9,759 nucleotides of DNA from the NCBI GenBank assembly GCA_934717805.1, contig CAKUZG010000021.1, positions 1-9,759 of the forward strand, in the 5' to 3' direction. Each line of letters opens with the position of its first letter. Positions within the stretch are counted from its first letter, which is position 1. This DNA is from an uncultured Candidatus Saccharibacteria bacterium. Its GTDB lineage: Bacteria; Patescibacteriota; Saccharimonadia; Saccharimonadales; Saccharimonadaceae. Positions 6,358-9,759 of the stretch are shown here, in pieces. The notes under the pieces were generated by a model, which was given only the letters and a program-made list of their open reading frames with translations, did not search any database and was not told the DNA's origin. Position numbers and translations under genes: made by a program.

Positions 6358-6607
6358 ATTTTGATTTTCTCTTTCTATCAGCCTCCAATCTATCACTGAT
6401 TATCTTGTTGAATATTGAATACATCGGTTTATTAGTTTGTACAATCAATACTCTAAAATAATCTTCTGCATCCAGTTTTCGGATATTTTTCAGAAGATTA
6501 TCTGTTGCTTCCTTTTTATGTATGATGACATATCCGAATTCGTCATTTCTTAAATATCTCTTAATGGATTTGAGAGATATGTCATCATTAGAGGATAGAT
6601 TACTCAC
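6356..6607 (-). CDS. C-terminal fragment (83 aa if read alone) of the broken gene
   Basis: Read by itself, this frame starts at GTG 6607 inside GTGAGTAA, overlapping the stop of the middle frame (6602-6600), with AAGG 7 nt upstream. That layout would allow translational coupling, so independent expression cannot be excluded. However, the frame stays open upstream of the GTG to a TGA at 6649-6647, encoding a plausible continuation (NTYLPFFAQGSLV), which favours its being the end of a longer protein. It has a mixed-charge helical sequence with a basic end (RLEADRKRKSK). No family is recognised. Confidence 0.4.
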   Translation of the reverse strand: MSNLSSNDDISLKSIKRYLRNDEFGYVIIHKKEATDNLLKNIRKLDAEDYFRVLIVQTNKPMYSIFNKIISDRLEADRKRKSK

Positions 6608-6813
6608 TAAAGAGCCTTGTGCGAAAAATGGTAAATAAGTATTTTTTCATTTGGGTTAGGGTTTTATTGCTGTTTTTTCTAAAAATACAAACTTTAGTTT
6701 CTCTCACTATATCAAGGTATTCTTCTGAGAATCTACTCCTTATGTTGTCTATTCGGCTTATGAAGTCTTTTTTACGGGGACTACTTTCCTCAAAATTATC
6801 AGCTTTTGGATAA

Positions 6814-7053
6814 TCAAATTTTAATGCCGAAGGTTTTTTCGGTTTGGATTATTTGATAATCCTCCTTGTTTTCTTCTACTGCAAATATAGAGTTAATCAG
6901 CTTTTGTGATTCTAAAATGAAAGTACATATTTTATCTACTTTCATTTCGAGCAAATCTATTCTTTGACTTTGCTTTTTACACTCAGATTCGGCAATTTCC
7001 TTAAATATAGACAGTAAGTTATCTGTCAATTCTCTCAACGGTTCTTGTGCCAT
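6814..7053 (-). CDS. N-terminal fragment (79 aa if read alone) of the broken gene
   Basis: It starts at ATG 7053 behind AGGAGGT and ends at TGA 6816-6814, just after the first A6 run; the last six residues (TFGIKI) are then out-of-frame product. It is acidic and probably helical (LRELTDNLLSIFKEIAESE, then a heptad-like stretch LLEMKVDKICTFILESQKLI), so a short coiled coil is possible. It carries two cysteines and no recognisable motif. It is the only part with a proper start signal and is probably the only part translated as the sequence stands. Confidence 0.5.
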   Translation of the reverse strand: MAQEPLRELTDNLLSIFKEIAESECKKQSQRIDLLEMKVDKICTFILESQKLINSIFAVEENKEDYQIIQTEKTFGIKI

Positions 7054-7059
7054 GTTAGC

Positions 7060-7066
7060 ACCTCCT
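7060..7066 (-). promoter_or_regulatory. Strong Shine-Dalgarno site for the start at 7053
   Basis: AGGAGGT on the minus strand with a 6-nt spacer to the ATG, the same spacing as for the orphan gene at 5633. The intact site shows the gene start was under selection recently, even though the reading frame is now broken. Confidence 0.8.
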
Positions 7067-7114
7067 AAAAAAAATCGAAAATCAATTTGAAATGTTCAAC
7101 TTTCGTATTTTTAT

Positions 7115-7143
7115 ATATTACAATATTTATCGATAAAAGTCAA
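7115..7143 (-). promoter_or_regulatory. Promoter of the broken minus-strand gene
   Basis: On the minus strand: TTGACT (7143-7138), a 17-nt spacer ending in TG, and TAATAT (7120-7115). The -35 is near consensus and the -10 is poor (4 of 6). A 12-bp palindrome fills most of the spacer, so a repressor there would block it. Confidence 0.5.
7126..7137. promoter_or_regulatory. Perfect palindrome TTTATCGATAAA, candidate operator
   Basis: A 12-bp perfect dyad lying exactly between the -35 and -10 boxes of the minus-strand promoter and 15 bp before the rel -35. A dimeric regulator binding here could repress the minus-strand gene and affect rel. An AT-rich window yields such dyads by chance fairly often, so the role is inferred from position only. 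Confidence 0.35.
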
Positions 7144-7152
7144 ATGGAATAA

Positions 7153-7180
7153 TTGATTTTTTTTGGAATTTATGTATAAT
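7153..7180 (+). promoter_or_regulatory. Leaderless promoter of rel
   Basis: TTGATT (7153-7158), a 16-nt spacer ending in TG, and perfect TATAAT (7175-7180), followed by exactly 6 nt (TAATAT) and the ATG at 7187. There is no Shine-Dalgarno sequence. The expected transcript starts at or beside the start codon. Confidence 0.7.
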
Positions 7181-7186
7181 TAATAT

Positions 7187-8743
7187 ATGGAAAAAGCTGA
7201 ACTCTTAAGAATTTCGAAACCGTTTTATTCTGCGGAAGATATAAAAAAATTAGAAAAAGCGATTGATTTCGCAACCGAAAAACATAAAGGCCAAATGCGA
7301 AAATCGGGCGAAGAATATATTACACACCCCTTGAAAGTTGCAAGTTTTTTGGTTGAATGGGGCATGGATATTGATACAATTATTGCGGGTGTTTTGCACG
7401 ATGTTGTAGAAGATACAGAAACACCACTAGATGAAATCGAAGAATATTTCGGTAAAGATATTGCTTTTTTGGTTGATGGTGTAACTAAGGTTGGGAAGGC
7501 GCGTGCAGGAATGGGAAATCTCGAAACATATCTTCCTCAAACAAAAGATAATCTTTCGAAATTATTGATTGCGGTCGGGCAAGATGTTCGTGTGGTGATT
7601 ATTAAGTTGGCGGATAGATTGCATAATGTTCAGACTTTACAATATATGTCTCCAGAAAAACAAAAGAAAATCGCCCAAGAAACTTTGGATGTTTTTGCTC
7701 GAATTGCTGACCGTTTAGGTATGGGACGCGTACGAATGCAGATGGAAGAGCAAGCTTTTCTTTACTTGAATCCGAAAGAATATAAGCGACTTCAAAATGA
7801 AATTCGAAAACGCCTAGGTAAAAGTACCCGAAAATTAGGAAAAGTACGTGAAGAGGTTGAAAAAGAACTTAAAAAAGCTGGTGTAGAATTTGAGATTTCT
7901 GGGCGAGTGAAAAGTGTCTATTCTCTTTATAAAAAACTTAAAAAAACCAGGGGTGATATTGATCGGGTATACGATTTAATGGCTTTGCGAATTATTGTAA
8001 ATTCGAAAGATGACTGCTACCGTGTTTTGGGGATTTTGCACTCAATTTATAAACCAATGATTGAACGAATTAAAGATTATATTTCAATGCCAAAACCAAA
8101 CGGCTATCAATCACTTCATACAACCGTAATTACACCTTCGAAATTAATTGCAGAGTTTCAAATTCGAACACGCGATATGCATGAATTTGCCGAGCGTGGT
8201 TTGGCGGCGAGTTTTCATTATCACGAGCAAAAATCGAGTAAAGACTATATTTCAGGAGCAACTTCAAAACGGCGAAGTGAAGTTAAAGGAAATGGGGGTC
8301 TTTCAAATGAGCTTCAGTGGATCGTACAACTTCAAGATGTTGCGCAACGCTTAAGAGATGGTGAAGAAATTAATCCTGAACAGCTTCAAATTGATATTTT
8401 TGGTGATCGGATTTTTGTGTATTCTCCAAAAGGCGATATTTACAATCTACCCGAAGGTGCTTTACCGCTTGATTTTGCTTATATGTTGCACAGTGATATT
8501 GGTAAACATGCTTACGCTTTTAGAGTTAACGAAAAGATTCATGCGTTTGATAAGCCACTCGAAAAAGGAGATGTTGTTGAAGTTTTAACACGCAAAAGTT
8601 CTGAGCCAAAGATTGATTGGCTTGATTTGGTGAAAACTTCGCATGCGAGAGTTAAACTTCGTTCGCAACTTCGTCAAAGAGGTAATTTAGAACCAATTAA
8701 AAATGCTGAAGCTATCCGAGCTAGAAAATCGAGCGAGAAATAA
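7187..8743 (+). CDS. rel: Bifunctional (p)ppGpp synthetase/hydrolase, short Rel without the C-terminal regulatory domains
   Basis: 518 aa, against about 700-750 for full-length Rel/SpoT. The HD hydrolase domain (about 20-180) has H47 (THPLKVA), H71-D72 (LHDVVED) and D143/N147 (DRLHNV). The synthetase domain (about 235-350) has GRVKSVYSLYKK, D263 in YDLMALRI, the RIKD motif (294-297), PNGYQSLHT (304-312) and E323-x-Q-I-R-T. RIKD is the RXKD form known from bifunctional Rel, in contrast to the EXDD of synthase-only RelA. A TGS domain follows (about 401-468), and the protein ends about 50 residues later, so the ribosome-associated and ACT domains are missing. Control by the ribosome may therefore differ. 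It makes the stringent-response alarmone from ATP and GTP/GDP, and degrades it. It has its own leaderless promoter; no terminator follows, so the next genes may be cotranscribed. Confidence 0.95.
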   Translation: MEKAELLRISKPFYSAEDIKKLEKAIDFATEKHKGQMRKSGEEYITHPLKVASFLVEWGMDIDTIIAGVLHDVVEDTETPLDEIEEYFGKDIAFLVDGVTKVGKARAGMGNLETYLPQTKDNLSKLLIAVGQDVRVVIIKLADRLHNVQTLQYMSPEKQKKIAQETLDVFARIADRLGMGRVRMQMEEQAFLYLNPKEYKRLQNEIRKRLGKSTRKLGKVREEVEKELKKAGVEFEISGRVKSVYSLYKKLKKTRGDIDRVYDLMALRIIVNSKDDCYRVLGILHSIYKPMIERIKDYISMPKPNGYQSLHTTVITPSKLIAEFQIRTRDMHEFAERGLAASFHYHEQKSSKDYISGATSKRRSEVKGNGGLSNELQWIVQLQDVAQRLRDGEEINPEQLQIDIFGDRIFVYSPKGDIYNLPEGALPLDFAYMLHSDIGKHAYAFRVNEKIHAFDKPLEKGDVVEVLTRKSSEPKIDWLDLVKTSHARVKLRSQLRQRGNLEPIKNAEAIRARKSSEK

Positions 8744-8755
8744 AATTCGAAAAGT

Positions 8756-8887
8756 ATGTCAACTTCTTTGATTTTTCCAACTTTAATTTTAAATGTAAAA
8801 GGAGAATATGAAACTTTCGAAAATTCATCGAAAAATGATTTTAGCATTCGCACTGAAGCGGCGCAAAAGTATGATTTTGGTTTTTGA
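8756..8887 (+). other. Possible true N-terminus of the following gene, out of frame by one base
   Basis: A 43-codon open frame (ATG 8756 to TGA 8885-8887) reads as an ordinary protein (SLIFPTLILNVKGEYETFENSS at its start, split here only by the stop). TAAAAT (8741-8746, overlapping the rel stop) lies 9 nt before its ATG, the same distance as in the peptidase gene. Removing one T from the T5 run at 8881-8885 would join it to the frame of the 8808-9356 gene as KYDFGF-ENNFW. The alternative is that it is just an alternate frame of that gene. Confidence 0.35.
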
Positions 8888-9356
8888 GAATAACTTTTGG
8901 GGAAGAATGAAATTTTCAATTATTCGGACCGTTTTTCGAAAGAATATTCATTTTCATTCGTTCTGGAACAAAAGTCGCACACATTCGAAAACGCAAATTT
9001 TTCTTTTTCGCAAAATTGAGAATTTGGAAAAATATCTCGAGGCTGAAAGTCTTTCTTGGCATGATAACGAAAGAGAAAAATCAATTTTGTTAGGTGAAGC
9101 TTTGAATTATCCTAAATTTGTGATTCGAGATTTTGTTGAAATGTTGAGCGAAGAAAAACCGCAAAAAATGAGTTTTAAGAATTTTGATTTTGGCTACGAC
9201 GGTTTTGTTTTTCGTGCGGAGAATTTTCGAAAAGTTTTAGATTGGATAAAATCGCAAGAGATTCCTTTCGAGAAATCGCATTTTAGTATTTTTGAAAATG
9301 GAAAATGGCGTGATTTATTACGAGATGAGATTGAAGGAATAAAATATGAAAATTAA
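8808..9356 (+). CDS. Unknown 182-aa protein, N-terminus uncertain
   Basis: No family is recognised. Residues from about 75 on read convincingly as protein, with mixed charge, and are rich in Phe and Trp (ENLEKYLEAESLSWHDNERE, LDWIKSQEIPFEKSHF, ENGKWRDLL). The first 65 residues are strongly basic and odd (MKLSKIHRKM, FRKNIHFHSFW), unlike the rest. The ATG at 8808 has AAAAGGAG only 3 nt upstream, which is too close for good initiation, and a competing frame from 8756 covers the same stretch. No hydrophobic segment or metal motif is apparent. It lies downstream of rel with no terminator between, and overlaps the next gene by 11 nt, so the three may form one unit. The C-terminal two thirds are likely real; the start may be wrong or the gene frameshifted. 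Confidence 0.55.
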   Translation: MKLSKIHRKMILAFALKRRKSMILVFENNFWGRMKFSIIRTVFRKNIHFHSFWNKSRTHSKTQIFLFRKIENLEKYLEAESLSWHDNEREKSILLGEALNYPKFVIRDFVEMLSEEKPQKMSFKNFDFGYDGFVFRAENFRKVLDWIKSQEIPFEKSHFSIFENGKWRDLLRDEIEGIKYEN

Positions 9357-9564
9357 GGACAAAATCTCAAGGAATCCGAAAGTGGTTGTAACGCTTTTGG
9401 GTTCTACAGAATATGAAAAATCTAAAAATAGGGATCTATTAGATACCCTTTTGACTCTCGCATTACGTGCGGTTGAAGGTGATAATGAGGAGCTTGAAGG
9501 ATTTTATGAGTATTATGACCAGATTTTTGACGAAATTAAAGAGGATGTCGTCAATCCTTTATAG
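9346..9564 (+). CDS. Small acidic protein of unknown function (72 aa)
   Basis: No family is recognised. A basic N-terminus (MKIKDKISRNPK) and a short hydrophobic strand (VVVTLLG) lead into a helical, very acidic second half (EGDNEELEGFYEYYDQIFDE). The gene overlaps the end of the previous one by 11 nt in a different frame, with AAGGA (9334-9338) 7 nt before the ATG, so it is probably translationally coupled to it. It ends in TAG, the only such stop among the intact genes here. No clear hairpin follows; the next gene begins with its own promoter. Confidence 0.7.
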   Translation: MKIKDKISRNPKVVVTLLGSTEYEKSKNRDLLDTLLTLALRAVEGDNEELEGFYEYYDQIFDEIKEDVVNPL

Positions 9565-9632
9565 GAAAAACTTTACGCGTACAAATTAGGGCTTTAACTT
9601 GGTATTTTTTTCTAGATTTTTTAAAGCGTTTA

Positions 9633-9641
9633 TGTTAAAAT
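9633..9641 (+). promoter_or_regulatory. Extended -10 promoter of gap
   Basis: TGTTAAAAT: an extended-10 element (TGn) plus TAAAAT (9636-9641). The -35 region is poor (TAGATT at 9613-9618, 17-nt spacer), as is common with extended -10 promoters. It predicts a leader of about 27 nt that carries a ribosome site. The stretch 9565-9632 holds no gene or clear terminator. Confidence 0.6.
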
Positions 9642-9663
9642 AGATATAGGAAATTTAATAAAA

Positions 9664-9669
9664 AAGGAG
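9664..9669 (+). promoter_or_regulatory. Shine-Dalgarno site of gap
   Basis: AAGGAG with a 5-nt spacer to the ATG at 9675. Together with the leader it shows that this gene uses conventional initiation, unlike the leaderless genes upstream. Confidence 0.8.
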
Positions 9670-9674
9670 ACGAA

Positions 9675-9759
9675 ATGTCTAAAAAAATTGCAATTAATGG
9701 ATTTGGGCGAATTGGTCGCAATGCCTTTAAACTAGCTTTTGAAAGAGATGATATTGAAG
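9675..9759 (+). CDS. gap: Glyceraldehyde-3-phosphate dehydrogenase, N-terminal part (cut by window edge)
   Basis: The first 28 residues are visible. They contain the canonical NAD(P)-binding start of the enzyme, KIAINGFGRIGRNAFK, with the G-x-G-x-x-G Rossmann loop (GFGRIG) at the usual position near residue 10. The enzyme oxidises glyceraldehyde 3-phosphate to 1,3-bisphosphoglycerate in glycolysis, in the cytoplasm. The catalytic cysteine and cofactor-choice residues lie beyond the window. An extended -10 promoter and a good ribosome site precede it. Confidence 0.95.
   Translation, partial: MSKKIAINGFGRIGRNAFKLAFERDDIE

Larger units (their letters stand above)
6356..7053 (-). pseudogene. Unknown gene split over three reading frames by two +1 shifts in A6 runs
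   Basis: Three consecutive minus-strand open stretches cover the span with no gap. Stretch 1 (7053 to about 6835, 73 codons) passes to stretch 2 (6833 to 6645, 63 codons) at an A6 run (6839-6834), and that passes to stretch 3 (6643 to 6356, 95 codons) at another A6 run (6647-6642). Stretch 2 opens with no usable start codon near its beginning, so it must continue stretch 1. Removing one A from each run gives a single 231-aa protein (joins read TEK-PSALKF and TQMK-NTYLPF). No domain is recognised: the first part is acidic and helical, the end basic. All three parts share frequent ATA and AGA codons, unlike neighbouring genes. It has its own promoter, a strong ribosome site and a terminator. 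It may be a true pseudogene, a frameshift-regulated gene, or a product of homopolymer sequencing errors. Confidence 0.7.

Noticed and set aside
6619..6813. Plus-strand 64-aa frame between the two minus-strand fragments
   Set aside because: The minus strand here is an open continuation of the broken gene with matching codon use; the plus-strand frame has no ribosome site and reads as its shadow.
6814..6816. TGA read as glycine, as in Gracilibacteria and SR1
   Set aside because: The frame meets another TGA and then TAA a few codons later, and no other gene here needs TGA readthrough.
6834..6839. Classical -1 programmed ribosomal frameshift at the A6 run
   Set aside because: The shift needed is +1, a -1 shift soon hits a stop, and the bases are not in the phase of an X-XXY-YYZ site.
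1..9759. tRNA, rRNA, CRISPR array, transposase or riboswitch
   Set aside because: No cloverleaf, spaced direct repeats, transposase motif or known aptamer core was found by eye; the only tandem repeat is the short 12-bp one at 5427-5456.

Overview
The window is AT-rich (roughly one third G+C by eye) and gene-dense, with short spacers and frequent strand changes. Housekeeping proteins are recognisable but reduced or rearranged: RNase HII fused to a YraN domain, a Rel protein that stops after the TGS domain, and a single-pass PIN-TRAM protein. Two envelope-directed enzymes, an HNH nuclease and a HExxH peptidase, sit side by side. This suits a small-genome bacterium of the Patescibacteria/CPR, most likely Saccharibacteria (TM7), but that is inference from gene content and not from a marker tree. 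Intact genes end in TAA (one in TAG) and none needs TGA read as glycine, so the code looks standard.

Layout. 1-149: end of an upstream unit, with a strong hairpin terminator. 177-1163 (+): RNase HII-YraN fusion, convergent and overlapping by 4 nt with 1160-1837 (-), a secreted DUF1524-type HNH nuclease. The nuclease is divergent from 1861-2853 (+), a membrane-anchored HExxH peptidase, and the two genes' promoters interlock. 2890-4242 (+): RadA, intact except for an in-frame TAA inside the Walker A motif. 4256-5212 (+): PIN-TRAM protein in the same transcription unit, closed by a terminator shared with 5235-5633 (-), an orphan gene behind the best promoter in the window. 5760-6290 (+): inorganic pyrophosphatase. 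6356-7053 (-): one unknown gene apparently split into three frames, with codon use unlike its neighbours. 7187-8743 (+): bifunctional (p)ppGpp synthetase/hydrolase. 8756-9564 (+): two unknown genes, the first with a doubtful N-terminus. 9675 to the edge (+): start of glyceraldehyde-3-phosphate dehydrogenase.

Two kinds of gene start coexist. Four genes (RnhB, the HNH nuclease, RadA, Rel) have a -10 hexamer exactly 6 nt before the start codon, which implies leaderless mRNA. The others have a leader with a Shine-Dalgarno sequence, and the strongest of these belong to the two orphan minus-strand genes.

Functionally the window combines nucleic-acid repair and processing (RNase HII, YraN, RadA, PIN-TRAM), alarmone and pyrophosphate metabolism (Rel, Ppa), central carbon metabolism (Gap) and a pair of surface or secreted degradative enzymes. 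No tRNA, rRNA, CRISPR array or transposase was seen. No single undescribed system can be claimed; the best leads are the leaderless start architecture, the interlocked nuclease/peptidase promoters, the RadA nonsense codon and the frame-broken orphan cassette.
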